Shown here: piece by piece, positions 45,925-56,100 of the stretch
How positions within the stretch are numbered: the first letter of the stretch is position 1
Layout: each line of letters opens with the position of its first letter
Assembly (NCBI GenBank): GCA_964557575.1
Contig: CAZLBC010000014.1
Span: forward strand, 11,816 to 75,815
Origin: CAZLBC01 sp964557575
GTDB lineage: Bacteria > Planctomycetota > Phycisphaerae > SM23-33
Reading direction: 5' to 3'
DNA: 64,000 nucleotides
Made by a program: the position numbers and the translations under genes
The notes under the pieces: model-generated
Database searches by the model: none
What the model saw: the letters and a program-made list of their open reading frames with translations, nothing else
Told to the model about the DNA's origin: nothing

Positions 45925-46857
45925 ATGACCCGACACCAGCATGCAGGCTGCAACCGTCGCGACACAATGAAACTCGCACTGGCCGGGGGCCTGTCCGCCG
46001 CGGCCGGCGGCATTCCCTTCGATGCGGCCGCCGCCGCGAAGACAACCGGCGGACCCGAGGTCTGGGCCTTCAGGGGCACGGACAAGGCCGCCCTCATGAG
46101 GGCCGTGTTGAAAACCATTTCTGAAAACGGCGGATTCGGAGAACAGGCCCGCAGCCTGGCCCTCAAGATCAACGCCTCCTGGTGGCGGACGCCCGCGCAG
46201 GGCGCCAACACCCACCCGGCACTCGTGGACGCCTTCATCAAGGGCTGCAAGAGCGCGGGCACGCGCGACATCGTGATGCCCGACATGCCCTGTGACCCGC
46301 CCGAAAAGTCATTCAAGCGAAGCGGCCTCCTCGACGTGGCCGAGGACAACAACGTCAGGATGATCAATCTCTGGGACGACTCCTGCCGTTTCAAGGAAGT
46401 CGCGATCCCCGGCGGGAAAAAACTGAAGAAGGCAATGGTCTCCGCGGACTGCCTGGATCCCGACGTGCTGATCAACTTTCCCGTCGCGAAATCACACCGT
46501 GCCGCCAAGATGACCTGCGCGATGAAAAACTGGATGGGCATCGACAAGAACAGGAAAGAATGGCACCGGATCGACCTGCCCCAGTGCATCGCCGATTTTT
46601 CGACGTACATCGCGCCGGTCTGGACCATCGTGGACGCGACCAGGGTCATGGTCACGAAAGGACCGAAAGGTCCCGGGAAACTGAAGCACCCCAACATGGT
46701 CATCCTCTCGAAAGACCAGGTGGCCGCGGATGCGTGCGCCGCGCTGCTGATGTTCAAATCCCCGCTGCAGGTGCCCTCTCTGAAGATCGCCGATGACATG
46801 AAGATGGGTATCATCGACACGGCGGCGATGACGATCCATCGCCGCGACATCTCGTGA
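45925..46857 (+). CDS. Tat-exported DUF362 protein
   Basis: A 310-residue protein with a Tat-like leader (NRRDTMKLALAGGLSAAAGG) and a DUF362 domain. Family patterns are KINASWW, VDAFIKGCKSAG, DVLINFPVAKSHRAAKMTC, MKNWMGIDKNRKEWH and VDATRVMVTKGPKGPG. DUF362 proteins often neighbour or are fused to 4Fe-4S ferredoxin domains and are thought to take part in redox chemistry, but the reaction is unknown. The start at ATG 45925 has GGAAGGA upstream; upstream in-frame codons to 45826 do not fit. It ends 22 bases before a polyferredoxin gene, so the two probably form a unit. Confidence 0.85.
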   Translation: MTRHQHAGCNRRDTMKLALAGGLSAAAGGIPFDAAAAAKTTGGPEVWAFRGTDKAALMRAVLKTISENGGFGEQARSLALKINASWWRTPAQGANTHPALVDAFIKGCKSAGTRDIVMPDMPCDPPEKSFKRSGLLDVAEDNNVRMINLWDDSCRFKEVAIPGGKKLKKAMVSADCLDPDVLINFPVAKSHRAAKMTCAMKNWMGIDKNRKEWHRIDLPQCIADFSTYIAPVWTIVDATRVMVTKGPKGPGKLKHPNMVILSKDQVAADACAALLMFKSPLQVPSLKIADDMKMGIIDTAAMTIHRRDIS

Positions 46858-46879
46858 TGCGGCAGGGAGCGCGGCCGGC

Positions 46880-48148
46880 ATGAAGACGTATTATCGCTGG
46901 ACGATTCGCGCAGTCTTTCTGGCGGCGGGGCTGGTACTCCTGGCCGGCGGCCCCCTGCCGTTCTGGGTTTCCCGCGCAATCCCGTCCCTCAGCCCCCTCG
47001 GGGCCCTGGCCTCGTTCCTGGTTTCCCGGGGGTGGGTCGCCGGGCTCTGGTGGCTGCTGCCGCCCGTGATCATCGCCCTCTCCGCCCTCTGGAAAGGCAG
47101 GCTCTTCTGCCGGTGGATCTGTCCGCTGGGAACGCTGCACGAAGCGGCATCGAACATATCGCTCGGAAAACGGATCCTTCGCAGGAGGATAAGCGGCGTG
47201 CTCTTCTGGACCATCGTCTTCTCGTCGATCGCCGGGGCACCGCTGTTTCTGCTGCTCGATCCCCTGCCCACCTTCAACCGCCTGGCCCCCGCGGTGCGGG
47301 GGGGGCTGACGGTCCTCTGGCTCGTGCCCGGCCTCCTGCTGCCGGTCGTCCTCCTGGCCGCCCTCGTTCAGCCCATGATCTGGTGTGCGTACCTCTGTCC
47401 CCTCGGCTATTTTTTCGGCTTCCTGAAATCAACCGTGAAAAAAGCCGACCACACCCGCCCGCAGCGGCAGCGGGAGCGGCGTGACATCCTCACCGGCCTG
47501 GCCGCCGGCCTGCCGCTCGGGCTGCTCTCCGCGCGGCTGCCCGCCCTGCAGGGATCGAAACCGCCGGTCCTGCCGCCCGGCGCGCGGGACCCGTCGACCT
47601 TCGCCGCTCTCTGCTCGCGGTGCTACGCCTGCCTGAACATCTGCCCCGAGGGGATCATCAGGATCGGCTCCCCGCTGTCCCGATCCGTCCCGGCCCTGTT
47701 TTCGCCGGAACTCGACTTCGACCGGGGATTCTGCCGGGAATCCTGCAACCGCTGCACGCAGGTATGCCCCACCGGCGCCATCGAGCAGCTCACGTTCGCC
47801 CGGAAGCACGCCCGGAAGATCGGGACCGCACGGGTCGTCCGCTCGGAATGCCTGGCGTGGAAAGAGAACAAGTTCTGCCTGATCTGCGACGAACACTGCT
47901 CCTACGGCGCGTTCGACATCGTGCACAACGAACAGGGCGTCCCCTGCCCCGTGGTAAAGACAGAACTGTGCCGGGGGTGCGGCCAGTGCCGGGACGTCTG
48001 TCTCGACCAGATGGGCACCCGCGGCATCGAGATGGAGGGGGTCGAAAGACAGTCGCAGGTTCGGGATGATCCCGGACCACGGGACGAGCTTGACAGCGAA
48101 GCGGATGAGCCGGAATCAAAACCGGCGCCCGGCGAGTTCCCCTTCTGA
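46880..48148 (+). CDS. NapH/CcoG-like membrane polyferredoxin
   Basis: A 422-residue integral membrane iron-sulfur protein. About four or five helices occupy the first 200 residues, with the NapH-type cysteine motifs CRWICPLGT and CAYLCPLGY at helix ends. The C-terminal half has 4Fe-4S clusters: CSRCYACLNICPEG, CRESCNRCTQVCPTGA, CLICDEHCSYGA and CRGCGQCRDVCLD. The tail is acidic. It likely passes electrons across the inner membrane to the exported DUF362 protein encoded just upstream; the physiological donor and acceptor are unknown. The ATG has GGGAG 9 bases upstream. Confidence 0.88.
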   Translation: MKTYYRWTIRAVFLAAGLVLLAGGPLPFWVSRAIPSLSPLGALASFLVSRGWVAGLWWLLPPVIIALSALWKGRLFCRWICPLGTLHEAASNISLGKRILRRRISGVLFWTIVFSSIAGAPLFLLLDPLPTFNRLAPAVRGGLTVLWLVPGLLLPVVLLAALVQPMIWCAYLCPLGYFFGFLKSTVKKADHTRPQRQRERRDILTGLAAGLPLGLLSARLPALQGSKPPVLPPGARDPSTFAALCSRCYACLNICPEGIIRIGSPLSRSVPALFSPELDFDRGFCRESCNRCTQVCPTGAIEQLTFARKHARKIGTARVVRSECLAWKENKFCLICDEHCSYGAFDIVHNEQGVPCPVVKTELCRGCGQCRDVCLDQMGTRGIEMEGVERQSQVRDDPGPRDELDSEADEPESKPAPGEFPF

Positions 48149-48374
48149 GACCGGAGTTTTGTGGAACAAAAAGGGGGGGGCGATTATTCATTCTTATAGG
48201 GTGATCACCTTACCGATATAAAAACAGAAATGCTGAATGAGAAAAACAGACATTTGCTCGCGGGGCGTTACCGGTAGAATAGTACGTGCAATTATGTACC
48301 GGTTGTCAACCTGTCGTTTGATAGTGCCCGACATAACACATACGCCGTCATAATCTTCAGTTGCCGGGATCGCC

Positions 48375-48797
48375 ATGAACTTTATCATGTGCAACGAAAA
48401 GAAAGCACTGGTCACCTGCAGAATCGCGGGTGACTACGGCCTCGAAGATTCGATGCAGTTGATATACAAGATATCCGCCCTCGATCAGAAATACGAGGTA
48501 TCCCCGAATCACTTTCTCGATTTCAGCGACGTCGGGGAAATCCAGTTGACCGACGAGGAAGTTATCCAGGGGGCGTCAGCCCGCAAGCTCTCCATGCAGC
48601 GGAATTCCACGAAGACGGTCTTTTACGTGAAGGATCCGGCCGCCAGGCGGATGGCCAACCTCTACAAGCTGATCATATCCCGCCCCCACGTCTCGATCCT
48701 GATCACCGGGGATATCGACGAGGCGGCCGCTTTCCTCGACACCGACGCGTGCGAACTGCAGGCCAACGCCGACCGCCCCGATTACCACCTGGCGTAA
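48375..48797 (+). CDS. Small soluble protein of unknown function (STAS-like length)
   Basis: A 140-residue protein, no signal or membrane segment. The alternation of short strands and helices (ALVTCRIAGDYG; YKISALDQKYEV; HFLDFSDVGEIQ; KTVFYVKDPAARRMANLY; HVSILITGDIDEAAAFL) recalls STAS/SpoIIAA-like single-domain proteins with the L-I-D-F strand around residue 48, but similarity is too weak to assign. A 226-base AT-rich gap precedes it. The ATG at 48375 is used, with ATG 48387 possible. Orientation is the same as the PQQ gene that follows 103 bases later. Confidence 0.55.
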   Translation: MNFIMCNEKKALVTCRIAGDYGLEDSMQLIYKISALDQKYEVSPNHFLDFSDVGEIQLTDEEVIQGASARKLSMQRNSTKTVFYVKDPAARRMANLYKLIISRPHVSILITGDIDEAAAFLDTDACELQANADRPDYHLA

Positions 48798-48900
48798 CCC
48801 CATTCCCCCCGCACACCGCGGCTGTTTTTCATTTCTCTTCTTTACATACCCCGCCGGCCGGTGGAACAATATACCCGTTCACGGTTACAGGAGACATCCC

Positions 48901-51900
48901 ATGAAATACGCTTCGCTCTTACTGTCTGTCGTCACCGCCGCGGCCGTCCCGGGGGACCCGCACGCCCGCGGGGATATTCCCGACGGCGCGGTGAAGGGCG
49001 CCCAAGGTCTCGTCGTCCATGCGGGCGCGACCAGCGCCGATCTCGCCGCCGCCGTCACCGACGGCCGGGGATGCCTCGTCCATGTCCTCGCCGACGACGA
49101 GGAGACGATCAAAAACATCCGCACCGAACTGCTTGAAGGAGGTCTGCACGGCCGCGTGACGGTCTCCCGGTGGGACGGGACCTCCCTGCCGTACGTCGAC
49201 GACCTGGTCAACGTCCTGGTGATCGAGAAACCCGGCAGCCCTGCAGACGCGGAGGTCATGCGGGTCCTCGTCCCGAACGGAACCGCGCACATCCGTTCGG
49301 GCGGCAGTTGGAAACGGGTTACCAAGCCGCGGCCCGGGGATATCGACGAGTGGACCCACTGGCTCCACGGCCCCGACAACAACGCCGTGTCCGCGGATCG
49401 CCGGGTCGGCATATCCCGCAGCCTCCAGTGGCACATGCCCCCCCGCTGGTCGCGGCACCACAATCTCCCGGCCGGGTTCAACGCGCTCGTCTCGGGCGGC
49501 GGCAGGATCTACTACCTGGTCGACCGCGCCCCCAACGCCGTCTACGGACCCGGCGCGTGGGACTTGGTCGCCCGCGACGCGTTCAACGGCCTGGAACTCT
49601 GGCGACGAAAGATACCCGACCTCCACATGAAGGCCTGGGGGGCGGACACGCGGTACGGCGGACGGGTCGGACGGTTCCACGGCGCCCCGGACTACCAGCT
49701 CCCCCGCCGCCTCGTCGTCGCCGGCGACCGCCTCTTGGCGACACTCGGCTTCCACGCCCCGGTCTCCGTCCTCGACGGCGCCACGGGAAGGGTACTGGAG
49801 AAATATCCCGAGACCCGCAGTGCCGGGGAGATCATATACCAGGACGGCGTGCTCTACGTGGCAAGAAACACGTACACACCGGCCCCCGGAAAGGAAATTA
49901 TGGCCGTCGACACGCAGACGGGAAAAACCCTCTGGAAAAACGCCGATTACACGGGCATAGCCGCGGCCGTCGGCTACCAGGCGAAACACACGAACGCCTT
50001 TCTGACCGCCGGCAGGGAACACCTGTTCCTCTGCGACGAAAACGACATCGTCGCCCTGAGCAAAAAGGACGGCCGCGCGGTCTGGAAGAAACGAATGCCC
50101 CTGACCGACGAGATCGTCGGGGACATCGATTACCGGTACAGCAACTTCTGCACGCTCGTCTATCATGACAAGGCCGTTTTCTTCTGCCAGATCCACCCCG
50201 GCAAGCAGAACATGAACCGCTGGGAGATGAAGAAGCTGCACATCGAGGCCCGCGACGCGGCGACCGGAAAGCGGCGATGGGATTTCACCGGCGGCACGCT
50301 CGCCCACGTCACCCCGGCCGACCTCTTCGTCACCGGCGGTAAGGCCTGGACGCTGGATCCCTCCCTCACGGCCGACGGGAACTGCGACGCCCGGCTCCTG
50401 GGTCTCGACTGCCGGACCGGCGACGTCGCGACACAACACCTCCTGGAAAAAATCACCCACAGCCATCACCACCGCTGCTATCGCAACAAGGCCACCGAGC
50501 GGTTCTACCTCATGGGCGAGGAGGGCATCGAGTACATCGACTTCGCGTCGGGGGCGGCGGACGTCCACTACTGGCTCCGCGGCGCGTGCCGGTACGGCAT
50601 CATGCCGGCCAACGGCTTTATCTACGTGCCGCCCCACAACTGCGGCTGCTACCTGGGCACCCTGGTCAACGGCCTGATGGCCCTGAAGGCGCGCCCCTCG
50701 CTCCGCCGGGACCGGGCGGCACCCGGACGCCTCGTCACGGGGCCGGCATTCGATTTCACGCCCGGTCCCGCCGCGGCCGCCGGGAAAGACGACTGGCCGA
50801 TGTTCCGCCGCGACCCGGCCCGTAGCGGCGGCACACCGGCCGCCCTGCCGGAGAAACTCTCCGTCAAATGGACCGCATCGCCCGGCGGCGATCTGACGGC
50901 GCCCATCGTCGTCGGCGACCGGATGTTCACCGCCTCGCCGACCGACGGCATGGTCTGCTGCCTCGACGCCGCGGACGGCAAACGCCGCTGGCTGTTCGCC
51001 GCCGACGGACCCGTCACCGCGCCGCCGACTTATCGCGAGGGCCGCCTGGTCTTCGGCACCCGCGCCGGGACGCTCTACGCGATCACCGCCGGCGAGGGGA
51101 CGCTGATCTGGCGATTCGGAACCGGGCCCGACCGGGTGCACATCGCCGCCTTCGGCCGCCTCGAATCACCCTGGCCGCTGAATGGCAGTCCGATCGTCAT
51201 GGATGGAACGGTCTACTGCGCGGCCGGCCGGTCGATGAGTCTCGATTCGGGTATCTATTTCTACGCGGTCGACCTCCGGACGGGGAAGCTCCTGGCTGAA
51301 GCGAATCTTCAAACAGACACCGCGACGAAGGGTGAGACAAAAAACAACTTCCTCGCCGACATGCTCGTCTCCGACGGCGCGGGCATATATATGAAATCGA
51401 TCCGCTTCGACCCGAACGACATCACGAACTACCGGTTCATGGGTCAATACGGGCGGCGGGGATCGGCCAAGGCCCCCCCGGAGATCCTCCGCTGCCAGAC
51501 GGACATGCTCGACGACTCGTGGCTGAACTGCTGCTTCTGGGCATACCGCGGCTGCCGGGCCCAGCAGCTCGTCTTCGACGAAACGGCGGTGTACGGTACC
51601 AGCGGACCGTCGAAGATCCGGTGGGGCGGGTCATACGCCCACGACGTCTACCGACCCGGCAGCGGCTACCGGCTGCAGAAATGGACACCGGGCGCCGGGA
51701 AGGGAAACGGCGGCAAAAAGGCGAAAAAGAAGCGCAACAAGCGCGGACGCGGCATCCGGGGTGAATGGAAAAACGTCACGGTCCCCATCCGCGCCCGGTC
51801 CATGATTGTAACCCGCAACCGGCTCTGCCTCGCCGGGACACCCGACGAGAATCCCACCGACGATTTCTGGGCGGCCTACGAGAACCGGCGGGGCGCCGTC

Positions 51901-52053
51901 CTCCTGGCGGTTTCGAAGGAAGACGGGACAATCACCGCCCGCTATTCCCTGGATGCCGAGCCGGTCTACAACGGCATCGCCGCCGCGGGCGGCCGCCTCT
52001 ACCTGTGCCTCAGGAACCGCGCGGTGGTCTGTTTCGGGGACGGACCACAGTAA
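48901..52053 (+). CDS. Secreted PQQ-type beta-propeller protein with N-terminal Rossmann-like domain (paralogue 2)
   Basis: A 1050-residue exported protein, paralogous to the one at 8127-11342 along its whole length. A signal peptide (about 1-20) is followed by the same methyltransferase-like unit: VVHAGATSADL at the start, SLPYVDDLVNVLVIE and RVLVPNGTAHI (SAM-fold motifs I, IV and V in degenerate form). PQQ/propeller blades start after PRPGDIDEWTHWLHGPDNNA and run to the C-terminus. It keeps HHRCYRNKATERF and the cysteine block C.YGIMPANG...P.HNCGC at about 560-585. A basic patch (GGKKAKKKRNKRGRG, near 940) precedes the last blade. Function unknown; two copies 40 kb apart suggest a duplicated lineage-specific envelope protein. 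Confidence 0.85.
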   Translation: MKYASLLLSVVTAAAVPGDPHARGDIPDGAVKGAQGLVVHAGATSADLAAAVTDGRGCLVHVLADDEETIKNIRTELLEGGLHGRVTVSRWDGTSLPYVDDLVNVLVIEKPGSPADAEVMRVLVPNGTAHIRSGGSWKRVTKPRPGDIDEWTHWLHGPDNNAVSADRRVGISRSLQWHMPPRWSRHHNLPAGFNALVSGGGRIYYLVDRAPNAVYGPGAWDLVARDAFNGLELWRRKIPDLHMKAWGADTRYGGRVGRFHGAPDYQLPRRLVVAGDRLLATLGFHAPVSVLDGATGRVLEKYPETRSAGEIIYQDGVLYVARNTYTPAPGKEIMAVDTQTGKTLWKNADYTGIAAAVGYQAKHTNAFLTAGREHLFLCDENDIVALSKKDGRAVWKKRMPLTDEIVGDIDYRYSNFCTLVYHDKAVFFCQIHPGKQNMNRWEMKKLHIEARDAATGKRRWDFTGGTLAHVTPADLFVTGGKAWTLDPSLTADGNCDARLLGLDCRTGDVATQHLLEKITHSHHHRCYRNKATERFYLMGEEGIEYIDFASGAADVHYWLRGACRYGIMPANGFIYVPPHNCGCYLGTLVNGLMALKARPSLRRDRAAPGRLVTGPAFDFTPGPAAAAGKDDWPMFRRDPARSGGTPAALPEKLSVKWTASPGGDLTAPIVVGDRMFTASPTDGMVCCLDAADGKRRWLFAADGPVTAPPTYREGRLVFGTRAGTLYAITAGEGTLIWRFGTGPDRVHIAAFGRLESPWPLNGSPIVMDGTVYCAAGRSMSLDSGIYFYAVDLRTGKLLAEANLQTDTATKGETKNNFLADMLVSDGAGIYMKSIRFDPNDITNYRFMGQYGRRGSAKAPPEILRCQTDMLDDSWLNCCFWAYRGCRAQQLVFDETAVYGTSGPSKIRWGGSYAHDVYRPGSGYRLQKWTPGAGKGNGGKKAKKKRNKRGRGIRGEWKNVTVPIRARSMIVTRNRLCLAGTPDENPTDDFWAAYENRRGAVLLAVSKEDGTITARYSLDAEPVYNGIAAAGGRLYLCLRNRAVVCFGDGPQ

Positions 52054-52101
52054 CATTATATTTCATAGTACGTTAGCTTTTTTCTTGGGCCATATACAGG
52101 G

Positions 52102-52139
52102 CTTAGAAGCGATTTTGACCACCGAAAATCGCTTCTAAG
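52102..52139. terminator. Strong hairpin downstream of the PQQ gene
   Basis: A 15-bp perfect inverted repeat (CTTAGAAGCGATTTT at 52102-52116 and its complement at 52125-52139) with an 8-base loop, 48 bases after the PQQ gene stop. It lacks a clear U-run on either side, so it may terminate weakly or be a structured element of the repeat-rich region that follows. Read in either direction it would give the same stem. Confidence 0.6.
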
Positions 52140-52924
52140 GGAACCGTGGCTGATCACCGGTTGAGTATTGAACTCAACGACAAACAACGGGCATCCTGCG
52201 CTGGCCTTGTTTCCCGAACTCCCTTCATCTCCCGCCGCGTGGCAACAAAGCGGCCGGCCTTACCGGCCGGTTACTGCTCGACTCGTGCGTCTCACTGACG
52301 TCGGCAGTTGCTGAAACACTCTCATACATCAGGAATCGGGCGTTTGTGTACACGTCCCGCTTTGCTCGCCGTGAAACGCACGAGTAGAGCAGTGCGCAAT
52401 TGCTTCGCGTCTATCATGATGGGTACGATTCGATTGGAACGGTAGTAATGATCAATACTAATCGTAATGGCCTCAGGCATTGCCCGGACAATCCTGCAAC
52501 CGCCGTGGCGTTCGCGGAGCAATTGTATACCGCTCGCGGAGTCGGTTTTTTGCGTGAAAGCATGTTTCGTCTCACGGTACGATACACCCCCTTGATGAAA
52601 GTATATGCTGAAATTGAATACGCCGTCAGCAAATGACCGACAGAGCGAGCGGTTGCCGGGCGGTAGGCCGGTAGCCCGCGGGCCGGCGCGGTGTGGCCAG
52701 ACGCCATGTTCGCCACGCGGGGTGACGGGTGACGCTACCCGTCTTTGGGAGATACACCACGGGTACCTCGCTTCTGTGCCGTCAGCATACCCGCCGGCGG
52801 ATTCAAAAAGAGGGAACCGAAGAAAATGGTAACCGTTTACGGGTTCCCGGAAGATCGGACCCGCCAACGCTACGACTCGAAGACAGGCAGAGGGTGAGCC
52901 GCTGATACGCCCTGCTATTCGCCT
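52140..52924. other. Non-coding region with several inverted repeats
   Basis: No convincing gene is present in these 785 bases, although short open frames occur on both strands. It is less GC-rich than its neighbours. Structures seen are a 23-bp imperfect inverted repeat (21 of 23 matches, 52273-52295 and 52371-52393; core ACTCGTGCGT), a 7-bp hairpin GACGGGT-n6-ACCCGTC (52724-52743) and GGGAACC/GGTTCCC (52812-52848). It may be a degenerate mobile element or a structured RNA. No transposase, reverse transcriptase or tRNA was recognised. Confidence 0.6.
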
Positions 52925-53153
52925 CATGGATAGCGCCGGCAGTATATATTCCGTGGACGGTTACGAAAAAGGTACCTGACCCCTTTTGGGGCCCTACGAA
53001 AAAGGTACCTGACCCCTTTGCGGGCCTACGAAAAAGGTACCTGACCCCTTTTGGGGCCCTACGAAAAAGGTACCTGACCCCTTTGCGGGCCCATGGATAG
53101 CGCCGGCAGTATATATTCCGTGAACGGTTACGAAAAAGGTACCTGACCCCTTT
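52925..53153. repeat. Tandem and nested repeat array (palindrome family, site C)
   Basis: Five units of TACGAAAAAGGTACCTGACC plus CCTTT start at 52962, 52995, 53027, 53060 and 53129. Tails alternate between TTGGGGCCC and GCGGGCC. Each unit is a small palindrome whose complement contains GGGGTCAGGTACC, the same core as sites A and B. The first and last units lie within a longer duplicated segment of about 62 bases (52925-52986 and 53092-53153, one mismatch) that begins CATGGATAGCGCCGGC. The array sits 32 bases before the stop codon of the HzsA-SUMF1 gene. Unit spacing of 32-33 bases without unique spacers rules out a CRISPR array. Confidence 0.9.
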
Positions 53154-53185
53154 GCGGGGCGACCGTTACGTTCTCATACCCCGGA

Positions 53186-56100
53186 TCAATCCGCCTTCTC
53201 CACGACCACGCGGAAGCCGGCGTGGTAGACCCGCTGCCACGCCGGAAAGCCGAGCCGGAACGACGAGGTGCAGCGGAACGGCCGGTCGTGCCAGGAGCCG
53301 CCGCGCAGGACCTTCTTCGTGCCATCGGCCGGCTCCTCGCTGTTGCGCCCGTCGTCGGGATCGTAGGGGTAGGGCTTGTAGTCCGACCGCGTCCACTCGG
53401 CGGCGTTGCCGTGCATGTCGTAGAGGCCCCACGGATTCGGCGCGAAGGTCCCGGGAATGGCAAGCATCAGCATGTCGTCGTCGCTGCGGGGGTCCTTCAG
53501 TTCGAAATCGTACTCCGTGTTCGGGTTTTTCATCGGCTGGGGATTGACGCCCCGGACGGCCATCAGCGTCAGCGTAATGTCGGCCATGTTGGCCTGCCGG
53601 GAAAACGGGGTATCGAGCCCCCCGTAGGACAGCGCGGTATCGGTGCCCGCGCGGCAGGCCCACTCCCACTGCGCCTCGGTCGGCAGCGTCACCTTCCTGC
53701 CGCCGCCGATCTTCTTCGAGAGCCAGCGGCAGAACGCCATGGCCTGCTCCCAGGAGACGCGTATGACCGGCAACCGCATGTCGTTCATGTAGTAGCCGCG
53801 GTGCACCTGGTCCTTGTAGTGCATGTCGTAGACGCCGTTGCGGTAATCGGAATTGAACTGCCGGAACTGCCCGAGGGTGACCTCCTTCGTGCCGATGTAG
53901 AACGGCGTGTCGATCTCCACGCGGGTCACCGGCTGTTCGACCGGCGTCTGCTCGTTGCTGCCCATCGAAAAGCTCCCGGTGGGCATGCGGGCGAATGCCA
54001 TCGTGTGGCCGTCGCCGAGATCGAGCTTCACGACCTTCTTCGTGAAGCCCTCCACCTTCGCCGGCTCCCGCGCGACGATCTTGCGCTCCCGCTTCTCGGG
54101 CATGACGTGCTTCTCGGACTTCACGTAGGGATTCGGGACGGCCTCCGGGTTGAAGTCGTCGAACGCGTACTTCTTGCGCAGTTCCAACCGCCGCTCGAGG
54201 ATCTTCTTATTCGCCCGGGCCTCCGACCAGGACCCGTGGTACGGGGCGTTGGTATCCATCCAGGTATACAGCTTGTCCCACGATTCCCTGTCGAGCGTGA
54301 CGTTGTGGTGTCCCTTCTTGAGCATCTGCGCCAGTTCGCTGGTATTCACGTGGAACTCCAGCGGCACCAGCAGGTGGTAGTCGCCCTCCGGGCCGTTGCG
54401 CCGCACGTAGGGGTGGAGCATACGGTGGGCGGTCTTCGGTTCCGACAGGTCGGGTATGCCGCACGCGGCGAACTTCTTGCCGGTGTTCTTGCCGGTACCG
54501 ATGATGCGGTCGGATACCGTGTAGCGCCCCTTCGTGTCGCGCCCGTCGTCGGTGAGGTCGTGCGTGCCGTCGTGACAGCCGACACAGTATTTGTCCAGTA
54601 TCGGCTGTATCTCCCGCTGAAAACTGAAGCCGCGCAGCGGGCCGTAAAACGGCTTGATATCGCCGGCCTCGCGAAACATGGCCGTGGTCTTCTTCCGGGG
54701 CGGCGGCATGTTCTGGCTCTCGTGGCAGCCGATGCACGAGAGCCGCTCGCCCGGCATGGCGACCGTCCAGCTCCGCATGATCTGCAGCGCCCGCCCTTCC
54801 GCGTCGAGAGGCTGGAACGACACGGGGGTGTTCGCGGGCATCCTGAACTGCGCCGAGCCGTCGTCCTCGACCGGCACGGTGCCCAGCACCTGGTGGGCGT
54901 CCCACCCCGCCTCCATTCCCATCGCGTAGTGGCCGCCGCGGTGGCGGGGACCGTACTCGTAACGGAAGATCCGGAGGTTCTTGACGGTCCCGACCGGCAC
55001 GCCCTCCAGGCCGGGACCCTCGTAGATGTTGTTGATGACGACGGTCGCCATCTCGCTGTCGCGGTTGATCCGCTCGGGCACGACGGGGGGCGTTTCCCGC
55101 TTCTGCAGGGGAATCGGTTCGTAGTACCCGCCGTCGCCGTCCTTCTCTTTCAGGCAGAGGAGGTTGTCGAAGATGTCGACGAGGTAGATCGACCGGCCGG
55201 TCTGGAGAAGGAAGTACTTTCCGCTCAGCGGCCAGGGGCTGTAGAACTTCGGGTCGTAGCGGGTGCAGAGGTTGTCGATGACCATCGGCGCCACCTTCTC
55301 GCCGTGGGCGCCCAGCAACTGCACCGCCCCGTCGGCCTCCTCGCGGCCCTGCGAGACGTCGAAGATGCACGCCGCCCCGCCCTTCGAGTGGCTGTGGTGC
55401 CCGGTGATGGTGCAGATGAACCTGGTCGAATTGCCGGGGCCGGGGAGCTGCCGGGGGAAGAACATGCTGTTGGGCCAGTAGGAATTGCTGCCGTAGTAGC
55501 CCTTCTGGTCGGTCCCGTCCGGGTTCATCGTCATGACGATCCGGCTGAAATAGTGGGCCGAGTCGGTGTACTCCCACCGGGTGTACATCACCCGCCCGGT
55601 GGACATCACCGACGGGTGCCAACTGGCATCCTGGTCGAACGTCAGCCGCCGTATATTCTTCCCGTCGCTGTCCATGACGTAGAGATTCGCCACGTACGAG
55701 TTGCCCCCCACGCACGGCACGCCCTCGTAGGCGGCCGTGGAGGCGAAGATGATCCGGCCGCCGGGAAGATAGCACGGGTAGTAGTTGTCGATGTCGCAGC
55801 CCATATCGGGCGTGACCCGGCGCACGTCGCCCGCCGGCTTGCCGGTCTGCGGATCGACCGGCAGCTCGAACACGGCGTAGCCCTTACCGCTCTTCACGCC
55901 CGGTATCTTCGTCAGTTCACCCTTGTCGACCTTTGAGGTAAACAGCACCGTGTCGGCGTTCCAGTGGAGGTCGAGGTCCCCGACGAATTTCCCGCCGCCG
56001 GGGTCGTACACCGTTTCCACCGCCCCCTCGTTCAGGCCGGACATGACCACCAGTTCGTCCTCGTGGCTGCCGCCGCAATCGACGCGGGTCTGCCAGTTTC

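Noticed and set aside
52140..52924. Group II intron or retroelement in the non-coding region
   Set aside because: No domain V-like hairpin, no intron boundary sequence and no reverse transcriptase frame were found; the hairpins seen do not fit the catalytic core.
52962..53153. Regularly spaced repeats that look like a CRISPR array
   Set aside because: The units abut with spacing 32-33 bases and nearly identical intervening sequence, so there are no unique spacers, and no cas gene is near.
53186..53990. C-terminal SUMF1 domain as the formylglycine-generating enzyme for the two sulfatases
   Set aside because: One of the two copper-binding cysteines is an aspartate, so a canonical FGE function is unlikely; kept only as a testable possibility.
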